Shown here in pieces: positions 43,861 through 53,173 of a DNA stretch of 55,172 bases; position 1 is the first letter of the stretch, and each line of letters starts with the position of its first letter. Source of the DNA: Embleya scabrispora DSM 41855 (GTDB lineage: Bacteria > Actinomycetota > Actinomycetes > Streptomycetales > Streptomycetaceae); the NCBI RefSeq assembly GCF_000372745.1, contig NZ_KB889701.1:1-55172 (forward strand), written 5' to 3'. Under the pieces are notes generated by a model. It worked only from the letters and a program-made list of their open reading frames with translations, did not search any database and was not told the DNA's origin. The translations under genes and the position numbers were made by a program.

Positions 43861-46002
43861 ATGTTGCATCAGATCGTGTACCGCTGGGACCCCGACGGGT
43901 TGCTCGGGCGCCGCGGCATCGTCCCGGTCGCCACGTCCCTGGGCCGCGACGACCTCTTCGGCTGGCACACCCGCACCCGGCTGGCCGACGCGGTCACGAT
44001 GGACTACGGCGACCCGGCCTGCCCGGCCTCCAGCGTGTGTCTGCTCGACACCCCGCTGGGCGTCGCGCTGGTGCGTCGCGCGTTCACCGCCGACGCTCGC
44101 CGGCAGCGGCTGAACAACTCCGCGCACGTCCTGGTCGGCCCCCGGGACAGCATCGCGCCGTTCGACGCCATCGCGTGGGGCTCGCTGGAAGCGCGGGCCC
44201 CCGGCGCGCTCGACCCGGACCGGGTCCCGGCCGGTTACGGCCTCAAGCCGCTCGCCGACGAGCGGCTCGCCGAGGCGTTCGAACTCGCCGCCGGCGGCCT
44301 GCACGAGCGGGCCCGCCGGCTCGGCGACCCGCTGGAGGTGTTCACCGCCGCGGTGCTGCGCCGGCCCCGGGCCAAGGTGGCCCTGCTGCCGGCCACCGCC
44401 GAGGACGCCACGGCGCTGCTGTGGGGCCTGCAACACCTGCTCACCGCGCTACTGCCGGGGCCGTGGACGTTCTCCACGTTCGAGGTCGACGACACGGCCC
44501 CCGATCCCAAGGGCGCACCCCGCTTCATCACCCTGCCCCGGGGGCCCGGTAGCGGGCCCGGGACCCGGGTGCGGGTCGATCTGACCGGCCGCGACGAGCC
44601 GTTCGACGCGTATCGCGAACTCGCCCGGCGCATGGTGAAGCACTACGTGGGCGAGGGATGGGCGGGTTTCCACCGGCTGCTCAACGTGCCCACCGAGGTG
44701 CACACGATGCCCGAGGCGACCCGGGTGGAGGAGATCCGGGGCCGGTTGGACGCGCTCGGCGCCCGCCAGGAGGCGCGGACCAAGCCGCGCACGCCGCCCG
44801 GGACCCGCTCCGAGCCACCGCCGGAGGAGGGCACCCGACAGACGCCCCGCGTGCCACCCCAGGCGCCGCCTCCCGGCGCCCAACCGACCGCCGCCCCGGC
44901 GGCCGGTCCCATCGACCCGAATCGACCCGAGGTGCGCTGCCCCTACTGCCTGGACCTGATCCGGTGGAACGAGAACGATCTCTACGAGCGCGACGAACGG
45001 CTGCGCTACGAACGGGTGAACCTGAGCACGGTCACCGACCCGGTCAAGCGGCACGACCGGCTGCGCGCGACCTTCATGCGCTGCCCCAACCCGGCCGGGG
45101 ACGAGGAGCGCGAGCACTACCTGCCGACCAACTACCTGATCCACGAACCGCCGCTGGTGATCGGGCTGATCGGTGACGGTCTCTCCGGCAAGACGCACCT
45201 GCTCGCCGCGATGATCGCCGAGATCGACGCCGGCGGGTTGCGTCCGTACGGCGTCACGCATCAGCCGGTGGACCCCGATCAGCATCAGGACTACCTGCGC
45301 AACCGGGTCGACCCGCTCCAGCGCGGGACCATGCTCGCGACCACGGTCAACCACCAGGGCAACCTGGTGCAGTTCGCCGACGCGCTGCTGCTGCGCTCGG
45401 CCGGCCGGACCCGGCCGATCGCGTTCTTCGACGTCAGCGGCGAGGACTTGGCCAGGGGTGGCCGGGAGATGCAATTCCTGGCCGCTGCCGACGCGTTCGT
45501 CTTCGTGGTGGACCCGGTGGTGGCGGTCGACCTGCCGGAGTTGCGCAGGCTCACCGGCGACGGCGACGATCCACCCGGTACGCGCCGGGGCGACCGGACG
45601 TTCGCCGCGGTGATGGACCGGCTGCCGCGTACGGCCGAGTTGCTCGGCCAGCCGGTCGCGGTCGCGGTGACCAAGTCCGACCTGATCCGGTTCGAGCCGC
45701 CCGTGGACGCCTGGTTGGGCTCGCAGCCGCCCAAGCCCGGACGGTTGGATCCGGCGAGGGTGGCCGCCGAGAGCCGCGACGTGTACTCCTTCCTGTACGC
45801 CCACGACGCGGTGGCCTGGCTCAGTCCGTTCGAGGAATTCCGGCGCTGCACGATGCACTTCGTGTCGGCCACGGGCGCCCGGGACCGGGACGGCCGCTTC
45901 CCCGGCGGCATCCGGCCGCGTCGTGTTCTCGAACCCGTCGTGTCGATCCTGGCGATGTGCGACATGCTCGATCAGGCCGGGGTCGAGCGCGTGGGGGTGT
46001 GA
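43861..46002 (+). CDS. Three-part protein: GAP1-like N-module, zinc-ribbon-like segment, P-loop GTPase
   Basis: The product is 713 residues. The N-terminal module (about 1-290) starts HQIVYRWDPDGLLGRRG and contains LNNSAHVLVGP and PGPWTFSTFEVDD. It is shared with the next two genes. After a Pro-rich linker, C360-PY-C363 and C408 suggest a zinc-ribbon-like knuckle. The GTPase domain has GDGLSGKT (438-445), DVSGED (D524, G527) and TKSD (604-607), the G1, G3 and G4 motifs. I recall families called GTPase-associated protein 1 and double-GTPase with this arrangement. GGTGAGGT precedes ATG 43861, 25 bases after the kinase gene. Confidence 0.85.
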   Translation: MLHQIVYRWDPDGLLGRRGIVPVATSLGRDDLFGWHTRTRLADAVTMDYGDPACPASSVCLLDTPLGVALVRRAFTADARRQRLNNSAHVLVGPRDSIAPFDAIAWGSLEARAPGALDPDRVPAGYGLKPLADERLAEAFELAAGGLHERARRLGDPLEVFTAAVLRRPRAKVALLPATAEDATALLWGLQHLLTALLPGPWTFSTFEVDDTAPDPKGAPRFITLPRGPGSGPGTRVRVDLTGRDEPFDAYRELARRMVKHYVGEGWAGFHRLLNVPTEVHTMPEATRVEEIRGRLDALGARQEARTKPRTPPGTRSEPPPEEGTRQTPRVPPQAPPPGAQPTAAPAAGPIDPNRPEVRCPYCLDLIRWNENDLYERDERLRYERVNLSTVTDPVKRHDRLRATFMRCPNPAGDEEREHYLPTNYLIHEPPLVIGLIGDGLSGKTHLLAAMIAEIDAGGLRPYGVTHQPVDPDQHQDYLRNRVDPLQRGTMLATTVNHQGNLVQFADALLLRSAGRTRPIAFFDVSGEDLARGGREMQFLAAADAFVFVVDPVVAVDLPELRRLTGDGDDPPGTRRGDRTFAAVMDRLPRTAELLGQPVAVAVTKSDLIRFEPPVDAWLGSQPPKPGRLDPARVAAESRDVYSFLYAHDAVAWLSPFEEFRRCTMHFVSATGARDRDGRFPGGIRPRRVLEPVVSILAMCDMLDQAGVERVGV

Positions 46003-46003
46003 G

Positions 46004-47983
46004 ATGGCGTCGGAGACCGGAGCGGACGAGCGGGATCCGCTGGATCAGGTCGTGTATCGCTGGAGCTACGGGGATCTGTTCGGTGGCCAGGGCATGGGCC
46101 CGGTCGCCGCCTCGCTGGACCGCGAACGGCTGCGGGAATGGGACCGGGGCCTGAACAGCCATGTCTCGATGGACCGTTCGCTGCCGGAGACCCCCGACTG
46201 GAGCATGTGCCAGGTGCACCTGCCGGGGGACCGGCATGCGCTGATCCTGCGCGAGGCCGCGATCCACGCCAGCAACCGGCCCGGCAACAACGCGCACGTG
46301 CTGCTCGACCCCGAGCGGATGATCCGGCCGCACACCATGCTGGCGGCCGTATGGCTGCACGACCGGTACGACGGCGGGCTGACCGGATCGGGGATCCCGA
46401 GCCTGGACGTGCGCGAAGACGTGGCGCTGGGTGGGGTGTCGATCCGCCCGGAGGCGTACCGCGTCGACGTGCACGAGACGATCCGCGCCCAGGCGCGGGA
46501 GCATGCGGAACTGGTCGAAGTCGTGCTCGCGGCGGTGATGCGCAACGAGGGGCAGAAGTTCACGCTGCTCACGGAGCATGTCGGTGAAGGCATCGTGCCC
46601 GTGCTGTGGGGGGTGTTCGATCTGGCCCGGTGGGTGGCGCCGGGAGGCAGGACCTTCTCCACGTACGAGACCAGCGACGCGGCGATGAAGCCGAGCTTCG
46701 TGCTGGTGCCGCGCTGGCCCAATACCCCGGAGCCGGCGAACCGGGTCCGGATCGTCCCGGCCGCCGAACCGGGGCAGGACGTGTTCCGGCTGGCCGCACG
46801 GATCCTGGTGCGGCGCTACTGCGAGTGGTCGTGGGAGGAGATGCTGGGCACGCTGCGGGAGCTCAACGACGCGGTCGGGACCCATGCGTCGAACCCGGAG
46901 CGGGCCAACCACGTGCTCGAACCCGCCCGTGGGGCCACGCCTGCGGTGCCGGCGACCGGCCGGGTGTCGCGGGACGACCCGGCGGGTGAGGTGGACAGCC
47001 CGGTCGTGGGGTGGTCGAAGCTGGGGTATTCGCAGGACCTCCAGACGACCGAGTACACGGACACCTGGACCCAGGAGCACGACGAACACGACGAACACGA
47101 CGAATACGATGCGTATGACGAACACGATGAACAGGGCGAGTCGGGCGAATACTTCGATCCGGACGCGCCGGATCGGGCGGGTGCCTACGACGCGCGTGCC
47201 CGGCGGGACGCCCCCACGGCGGGGGGCTCGGGCGGTGCGTCCGCATCGTGGGCGGACTGGATCGGCAGCGGTCCGATCGTGCCCGGGCCGACGCGTCCCG
47301 ATCGGCCGACGACTCCGGCGGGGTCGACCCGCCGCGAGGCCGGCGGGTCGACGAACCGTCCCGAACTTCCGCAGGACACGCCGGCTCGGTCCGCGCGAGG
47401 CAGGTGGGACTGGGACGCGTGGGACGACTTGACGGCGACCTGGGACGGATTCGTGGCGCTTGGGCAGGCCGCCGAACAGATGGCCGAGGACGGCCGGGAG
47501 ACCCGCCGGGTCGGCAAGGCGATCGATCGGGCCGACACCGGATCGCTCGCGGTCGCACTGCTGCTCGTCGAGCGGCCACTGCTCGAAGCGGTGGTGCGAA
47601 GCCTGGCCGTCCGGGTCGATCGCGAGTACGCGAATCCGCGGCGTGAATGGCGCTCCCTGCGTGCCTACGCCGAGGTGCTCGGACGACTGCACGAGGGCCT
47701 CGCCGCCGTGGCCGGCTGTCGGCTGGAGGAGGACGTGCTGCACGCCCTGTTGTGGAAGATGACCCGGATGGTCGCCGAGGACAGCGATCGGTTCCCGTAC
47801 TTCGTCGCCGGCGTCGCGGGCACGGTCATGCGGCTTCGCACGTTCGACGGAGAGTGGGCGCGGTATCAACGCGTCCTGGTGGACGCGATGTCGGCCACCG
47901 ACTGCTATGGGCCGTTCCAGCGCGAATGCGGTCGGCTCCTGATCGAGGAACTCGGCATCACGCCATACAGGATGGAAGCGTAG
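46004..47983 (+). CDS. Second GAP1-like module protein with helical C-terminus
   Basis: The product is about 659 residues. The N-terminal module matches the previous gene's: QVVYRWSYGDLFGGQG, NNAHVLLDPERMIRP, LWGVFDLARWVAPG and RTFSTYETSDAAMKPSF. An acidic linker follows with a run of DEHDEHDEYDAYDEHDE coded by a 9-base repeat, and then a helical C-terminal domain of about 180 residues (SLAVALLLVERPLLEAVVRSL, ARYQRVLVDAMSATD). No GTPase motif is present. It begins one base after the GTPase gene's stop (ATG 46004) and probably works with it. Confidence 0.82.
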   Translation: MASETGADERDPLDQVVYRWSYGDLFGGQGMGPVAASLDRERLREWDRGLNSHVSMDRSLPETPDWSMCQVHLPGDRHALILREAAIHASNRPGNNAHVLLDPERMIRPHTMLAAVWLHDRYDGGLTGSGIPSLDVREDVALGGVSIRPEAYRVDVHETIRAQAREHAELVEVVLAAVMRNEGQKFTLLTEHVGEGIVPVLWGVFDLARWVAPGGRTFSTYETSDAAMKPSFVLVPRWPNTPEPANRVRIVPAAEPGQDVFRLAARILVRRYCEWSWEEMLGTLRELNDAVGTHASNPERANHVLEPARGATPAVPATGRVSRDDPAGEVDSPVVGWSKLGYSQDLQTTEYTDTWTQEHDEHDEHDEYDAYDEHDEQGESGEYFDPDAPDRAGAYDARARRDAPTAGGSGGASASWADWIGSGPIVPGPTRPDRPTTPAGSTRREAGGSTNRPELPQDTPARSARGRWDWDAWDDLTATWDGFVALGQAAEQMAEDGRETRRVGKAIDRADTGSLAVALLLVERPLLEAVVRSLAVRVDREYANPRREWRSLRAYAEVLGRLHEGLAAVAGCRLEEDVLHALLWKMTRMVAEDSDRFPYFVAGVAGTVMRLRTFDGEWARYQRVLVDAMSATDCYGPFQRECGRLLIEELGITPYRMEA

Positions 47984-47985
47984 CC

Positions 47986-50223
47986 ATGACGGCACGGGCA
48001 TCGCAGCCGCGAGGGGACCATCCGCCGACCGCTGCCGACGCGGACGGGTTTCGGCAGATCGTCTATCGACGCCAGGACGACAGCCTGCTCGGCGGACGTG
48101 GCCTGGGGCCGATCGCCTCCTCGGTGTCCCGGGACGAACTTCTCTCCTGGCACGACGACTTGCGCGAGCACGTGGCGGTCGACGTGGACGACCGCGGCGC
48201 GCCGGTGACCAGTGTCGCGCTGGTGCACACCGGTCGGGGCGCCGCGGTGATCCGGCGCGAGTACGTGGTCGAGGGCAACAACGCGCGCGTCCTCCTCGAC
48301 CCGGGCCGCGACCTGGGCCCGCATCGCGCGCTGGTGCTCACCCAGGACGCGGTGTGGGCGGAGGAGGCGGCCCTGGAGGACATCCCGCGCGGCTATGGCC
48401 TGGCCCCGATCGCCCGGGACTTCGTGGAGGCCGCGCTGGACGGCAACGCCGAACGGCTGCGCGGGCGGGCCCGTGACCAGGCACACCTGCTGGAGGTCAC
48501 GGTGGCCGCGGTGCTGCGCCACCCGAGCCGCTTCTTCTCGTTCCGGCAGGCGGACGTCGGGATCGACCCGGTGCCGGTGCTGTGGGGGCTCGCCGATCTG
48601 CTCCCGCGGCTGGTTCCGGGGGCGTTCACGTTCTCCACGTTCGAGACGTTGGCTCACTCGGCCAAGCCGAGGTTCGTGGTGCTGCCGCGCCGGCCGCGGG
48701 ACGCACAGCCGTGGGCGGGTCGGTACGGATTGCTGGTGCGGGAGGAGCCCAAGTCGGGTTCGGATGTGCACGCGCACGCGGCCGGGCTGCTGGTGAGCCG
48801 GTACGTCGACACCGACTGGTCGGGTGTCCACCAACTCCTGGAGGGCATGCTCGACCTGCGTCGGTTCCCGCACGAGCGGGCCGAGGAGCGGTCCCGGGAG
48901 ATCTGCACCCGGTTGAGCCGGTGGATCGCCGCGCCCCGGGTGTCGGGCGCCGAGATCGCGGCACCAGGAGCGGAGCGGGCTCCCGAACCGGCGCCGTCGG
49001 CCACCCCGGCGCCGGGCCGGGCGGAGCGGCCGGAGCGCAACGCATCGATCGAACGGGCTGCGCGGGCACGACGGGTCGAACCGGTTCAATCAGTCGAACC
49101 GGTCGAACCGGTCGAATCGGTCGAGCGCGCCGGGCGGGCCGGGCAAGCGGAGCGGGCCGGGCGGGTGGAGCACGCCGGGCGCGTCGAGCGGGCCCCGCGC
49201 GAGCCGCGGGTGGTCACCGTGGCGGGGGCCGCCGAGGAGGAGCCGGCCTTCCCGTACGCGGCGGAGCCGGCCCGGACCACGGTCTCCGCGAAGGAGCGGG
49301 TGCCGCGCCCGACGGTGGCCGCCGAGGCGCCGCCGGAGCCGGTGCGGGCGAACGAACCGGTGCGGGCGACCGAGCCGGTGCGCCCGGTCGAGCCTGCCGA
49401 GCCGGCCGAGACTCCGGACGTGATCTGGTACGCCGACGACGGCGCGGTGTTCGAGGAGATCGAGGACGCCTTCACCGGGCCGTGGCCGGGCTTCGAGGAG
49501 GAGCGCGGCGAACTGCCGATACCCGCGCTGCCACTCACCGAGGACGACCCGGACGCAGCTCCGGACACCGACCCGGATCGCGAGGCCGGCGGCGCGACGG
49601 GGAGCCCGCCGACCCCGGGCACGCTGCCCGCCAGCGCCCGGAACGCGCCGTGGAGTTCGTGGGCCGAGTACGGCATCCCGGACACCGAGGTGGACAAGAT
49701 ACGGCGCGCGGTCAAGCGCCTGCCGGACAAGCCCACGCTGCGCGAACGCGCGCTCGGCGGCGGCGCGGCCAAGACCGAGGTCGCGGGCATCGACAACATC
49801 GTCACGCTCGCGGTCGCGCTGCGGCTCGCCGACCTGCGGGTGTTGCCGGTGATCGCGGATCGGCTGACCACGCGCCTGGAACAGCGCCGCCGGCAGCTCG
49901 CGCCGGAGGCGTGGAACCCGGACGACCTGCGGGCGATGCGCGAAACCCTGCTGGACGCCGAGCAGTTCGGCGACCGCCTGGAAGCGGCCGGCGCGGGCGA
50001 CAAACGCACCCGTAAGCTCCTCGAACAACTGCTCGTGGTGGTGCTGGCACCCAAGACCGACACGAAGGGCGTGTTGCGCCAGATCGCGATCTGCGTGCTC
50101 TCCGATCGCCGGGACCGGTCGCCGAACCCGCTGATCGAGGAGATTCTACTGAACTCCCAATGGGGCGAGGACTTCCGCACCGAACTCGGGCGCCGCTGGG
50201 CGGAGCAGAACCCACCGCGCTGA
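47986..50223 (+). CDS. Third GAP1-like module protein with helical C-terminus
   Basis: The product is about 745 residues. The N-terminal module again reads QIVYRRQDDSLLGGRG, GNNARVLLDPGRDLGP, LWGLADLLPRLVPG and AFTFSTFETLAHSAKPRF. The linker of about 200 residues is Ala/Glu/Arg/Pro rich with VEPVEPVESVE-type and RAGRAG-type repeats. The C-terminal domain of about 180 residues is helical (IVTLAVALRLADLRVLPVIADRL, RKLLEQLLVVVLAPKTDT). It starts two bases after the preceding stop, with GGATGGAAG upstream of ATG 47986. It is the last gene of the system. Confidence 0.82.
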   Translation: MTARASQPRGDHPPTAADADGFRQIVYRRQDDSLLGGRGLGPIASSVSRDELLSWHDDLREHVAVDVDDRGAPVTSVALVHTGRGAAVIRREYVVEGNNARVLLDPGRDLGPHRALVLTQDAVWAEEAALEDIPRGYGLAPIARDFVEAALDGNAERLRGRARDQAHLLEVTVAAVLRHPSRFFSFRQADVGIDPVPVLWGLADLLPRLVPGAFTFSTFETLAHSAKPRFVVLPRRPRDAQPWAGRYGLLVREEPKSGSDVHAHAAGLLVSRYVDTDWSGVHQLLEGMLDLRRFPHERAEERSREICTRLSRWIAAPRVSGAEIAAPGAERAPEPAPSATPAPGRAERPERNASIERAARARRVEPVQSVEPVEPVESVERAGRAGQAERAGRVEHAGRVERAPREPRVVTVAGAAEEEPAFPYAAEPARTTVSAKERVPRPTVAAEAPPEPVRANEPVRATEPVRPVEPAEPAETPDVIWYADDGAVFEEIEDAFTGPWPGFEEERGELPIPALPLTEDDPDAAPDTDPDREAGGATGSPPTPGTLPASARNAPWSSWAEYGIPDTEVDKIRRAVKRLPDKPTLRERALGGGAAKTEVAGIDNIVTLAVALRLADLRVLPVIADRLTTRLEQRRRQLAPEAWNPDDLRAMRETLLDAEQFGDRLEAAGAGDKRTRKLLEQLLVVVLAPKTDTKGVLRQIAICVLSDRRDRSPNPLIEEILLNSQWGEDFRTELGRRWAEQNPPR

Positions 50224-50525
50224 GCCCGGCCGGCGGAGCGGTCCGCCCGGAGCGGTCGCGCCGCGTCCCGGTCGGATCCGTGCCGAGCCCGGGCCCGGCG
50301 CGGTGACCCGCGTGGAGCGGTCGCGTCGGCAGGCGCCCGCACGGACCGGTTTGCGCCGCGCCCTGAACGGATCCGCGCCGAGCCCGGCCCGCGGCGCGAC
50401 CCGCACGGGCCGGCCGCGCCGCGTCCGGGCGAATCCGCCGCGCTCGCACGGGCGAATCCGCCGCGCGCGTCCGTGGTTGACGCCCGAACAGGTCGACGGG
50501 GGCCACCGGCGGGCGGGCCCGGGTG
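50224..50525. repeat. Degenerate tandem repeat between convergent genes
   Basis: About 300 bp of very GC-rich DNA. A unit around GGATCCGYGCCGAGCCCG occurs at 50274 and 50369 (period 95), and CGGGCGAATCCGCCGCG occurs twice near 50430-50480. A short hairpin GGCGGA-GCGG-TCCGCC at 50232-50247 directly after the last gene of the system may be a weak terminator. No gene is seen. Confidence 0.5.
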
Positions 50526-51611
50526 TCAGCGTTGCACGGTCCAGCCGCCGGCCCGCAGCGCCGTTGTGAGCGCCTCCGCCCGCCGCGGGTCCACCTGGAG
50601 CTCGACCAGGCCGGCCGGCCGGCCCTGGGCGTGGTCGATCCGGATGTCCTCGATGTTGACCTCGGCCCGGCCCACGTCGGCGAACAGCCGGGCCAACTCG
50701 CCCGGCCGGTCGGGGACGACCACCGGGACGGCCTCGTACCGCGCGGCCGGCTGCCCGTGCTTGCCCGGGATCCGGCCGTGCCCCACGTTGCCGCGGCGCA
50801 GCAGTGCCTCCACACCGCGCGAACCCAGTTCGCGCTTGGCCTCGTCCTCGGCGCCGAGCGAACGCAACGCGCCGACCACGGTGTCCAGATCGGTCGCCAG
50901 GCCGGCAAGCACGTCGGCGACCGCGTTCGCGTTGGCGCCCAGGATGTCTATCCACAACCGCGGATCCGAGCCCGCGACCCGGGTCACGTCCCGCACACCC
51001 TGGCCCGCGAGCCGGGTGTCGGTGTCCTGCGCGTGCTCCAGGCGCGCGGCCATCAGCGCGGACACCAGGTGCGGCGCGTGCGAGACGAGCGCGACCGCGT
51101 GGTCGTGGTCGCGCGGCGCCATCACCACCGGCACCGCGCGGCACAACGACACCATCTCCAGCGCCCGATTCAGCGTCTCGGTGTCGGTCTCGCGCGAGGG
51201 GGTGAGCACCCACGGCCGGCCGTCGAACAGGTCGGCCCGCGCGGCCAGCGGCCCGGAACGCTCGCGCCCGGCCAGCGGATGGCCGCCGATGTAGCGCGTC
51301 GCGTCGCAGCCCAGCTCCGCCATCTCCCGGAGCGGCTGCTCCTTGACGCTGGCCACGTCCGTGTAGCTGAGCGCGAGCCGCTCCGCCTGCACCAGCCGCA
51401 GCGTCTCGGCGATCCGCCCCGGTGGCACCGCGAGTACGGCCAGGTCCACCGGCTCCGGCGGTGTCGCCTCCAGCCCCGCGCCCATCGCCGCCGCCGTCTG
51501 TACCGCGGTGCTGTCCCGATCCCGCAGATACACGGTGACCCCGCGTGCGGTCAGCGCGAGCGCGACGGATGTACCGATCAGTCCGGTGCCGACCACGGCG
51601 GCGGTACGCAC
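50526..51611 (-). CDS. tyrA: Prephenate dehydrogenase
   Basis: The product is 361 residues. The NAD(P)-binding loop is VVGTGLIGTS, followed by the substrate region YIGGHPLAGRERSG and RDHDHAVALVSHAPHLVSAL. A C-terminal ACT domain (VPVVVPDRPGELARLF ... VNIEDIRI) suggests feedback by an aromatic amino acid. It decarboxylates prephenate to 4-hydroxyphenylpyruvate on the way to tyrosine. GTG 51611 follows GGAG. It is divergent from cmk, with only about 170 bp between; in Streptomyces, from memory, it is co-directional with cmk and preceded by a chorismate mutase gene that is absent here. Confidence 0.94.
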   Translation of the reverse strand: MRTAAVVGTGLIGTSVALALTARGVTVYLRDRDSTAVQTAAAMGAGLEATPPEPVDLAVLAVPPGRIAETLRLVQAERLALSYTDVASVKEQPLREMAELGCDATRYIGGHPLAGRERSGPLAARADLFDGRPWVLTPSRETDTETLNRALEMVSLCRAVPVVMAPRDHDHAVALVSHAPHLVSALMAARLEHAQDTDTRLAGQGVRDVTRVAGSDPRLWIDILGANANAVADVLAGLATDLDTVVGALRSLGAEDEAKRELGSRGVEALLRRGNVGHGRIPGKHGQPAARYEAVPVVVPDRPGELARLFADVGRAEVNIEDIRIDHAQGRPAGLVELQVDPRRAEALTTALRAGGWTVQR

Positions 51612-51780
51612 GACGGGAACTCCAAGGGACAGGTGACGGAATAATGGGGGAACCGATCAAGGCTATCCGTGACGGTACCCTCGGGCGGTGTCCTATCGCC
51701 CCGCGGCATCCATCGCGCCGCCCGGTTCGGCAATACCCGTGACGGCCCCCGTGCCGGCAACAAGCGAAAGGTCGGCGACC

Positions 51781-52467
51781 GTGGAAGCCCGTACGCCGCT
51801 CGCGACCGCCGTGGTCGCCATCGACGGTCCGTCAGGGTCCGGCAAGTCCAGCGTCTCGCGCGCGGTCGCCGCCCGGCTGGGCCTGCGCTACCTGGACACG
51901 GGTGCGATGTACCGGGCGATGACGTGGTGGATGCTCACCAACGACATCGACATCCACGACCCCGCCGCCGTGGCCGCCGTCGCGGACAAGCCGCAGATCG
52001 TCTCCGGGACCGCGCCGGAGGGGCCCACCATCACGGTGGACGGCAAGGACGCGGCCGGCCCCATCCGTACCGACGAGGTGACCAAGGCGGTCAGCGCGGT
52101 CAGCGCCGTGCCGCAGGTGCGCACCCGCCTGGTCGACCTTCAGCGGGCCGTGATCGGTGCGGGCGGCATCGTGGTCGAGGGCCGTGACATCGCGAGCGTG
52201 GTGGCGCCCGACGCGGCGGTCAAGGTCTACCTGACCGCGTCGGAGGCGGCCCGCGCCGCCCGCCGCAACGCCGAGCTGCTCGGCGTGCAGGCCACCAGCG
52301 TCGAGGCGACCCGGGCCGACCTGGCCCGCCGGGACGCGCTGGACTCCGGTCGCGCGGTCGCGCCGGCCGGGATGGCCGAGGGCGCGATCCTGGTGGACAC
52401 CACCGAACTCGACCGTGATCAGGTGGTCGACCACCTGCTCGCCCTGGTCGCGGAACACGTGCGGTGA
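51781..52467 (+). CDS. cmk: Cytidylate kinase
   Basis: The product is about 228 residues. The P-loop GPSGSGKSS is at 16-24, and YLDTGAMYRAMTWWML and VVEGRDIASVV are the CMP-binding and conserved core segments. It phosphorylates CMP and dCMP with ATP. The GTG at 51781 was chosen because AAAGG is at the right distance; GTGs at 51688 and 51739 are also in frame. Its stop overlaps the next start. Confidence 0.94.
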   Translation: MEARTPLATAVVAIDGPSGSGKSSVSRAVAARLGLRYLDTGAMYRAMTWWMLTNDIDIHDPAAVAAVADKPQIVSGTAPEGPTITVDGKDAAGPIRTDEVTKAVSAVSAVPQVRTRLVDLQRAVIGAGGIVVEGRDIASVVAPDAAVKVYLTASEAARAARRNAELLGVQATSVEATRADLARRDALDSGRAVAPAGMAEGAILVDTTELDRDQVVDHLLALVAEHVR

Positions 52468-53129
52468 CCGGGGCCTTCGGGACCACCTCGAAGCCCCCGC
52501 TCGCCGGGGCCGCGCACTTCATCGGCGAGCCGCTGCTGCGCAGTTTCTGGCGGGTGCGCGCGCTGGGCGCGTGGCACGTGCCGATGGCAGGCCCGGTGAT
52601 CCTGGCGGGCAATCACGCCAACTTCGTCGACGGGCCGATGCTCTTCGCCTTCGCGCCGCGGCCCACGCAGGTGCTGGTCAAGCGCGAGATGTTCACCGGC
52701 GCGCTCGGCCCGGTACTGCGCGGGATCGGCCACATCCCGGTCCAGCGCGGGGTCGCCGACCGCAAAATGATCACCGATTCGCTCGACGTACTGGCGCGCG
52801 GCGGCGCGCTCGGCGTGTTCCCGGAGGGCACTAGGGGACAGGCCGACTTCTCGGCAGTGCACAATGGACTTGCATATCTGGCATTGCGCTCCGGGGCACC
52901 CATCGTCCCGGTGGCGTGCCTCGGCACCGGTGCGCGGGGATCCTCGATCGGTGCATTGCCGGGTCTGCGCTCCCGGATCGACGTGGTCTACGGCAAGCCC
53001 TTCGAGGCGGTCGAGAACGCCGACCGCCGGGCCACCCGCAAGGCCGTCCAGGCCGCGTCCGACCGCATCGTCGAACGGCTCACCGCGCACCTGCGCGAGG
53101 CCGAGCGGATGACCGGCCGCGCCGGCTGA
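52464..53129 (+). CDS. plsC: 1-acyl-glycerol-3-phosphate acyltransferase
   Basis: The product is 221 residues. The catalytic NHANFVD (50-56, NHx4D) and the substrate-binding FPEGTR (119-124) are both intact. It acylates lysophosphatidic acid to phosphatidic acid at the membrane. The GTG at 52464 overlaps the cmk stop (GTGA). The cmk, plsC, der order is common in Streptomyces. Confidence 0.92.
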   Translation: MTGAFGTTSKPPLAGAAHFIGEPLLRSFWRVRALGAWHVPMAGPVILAGNHANFVDGPMLFAFAPRPTQVLVKREMFTGALGPVLRGIGHIPVQRGVADRKMITDSLDVLARGGALGVFPEGTRGQADFSAVHNGLAYLALRSGAPIVPVACLGTGARGSSIGALPGLRSRIDVVYGKPFEAVENADRRATRKAVQAASDRIVERLTAHLREAERMTGRAG

Positions 53130-53173
53130 CCACGATCTTCACCCGTACCGCTACCCGAACGAGGAACACCCCC

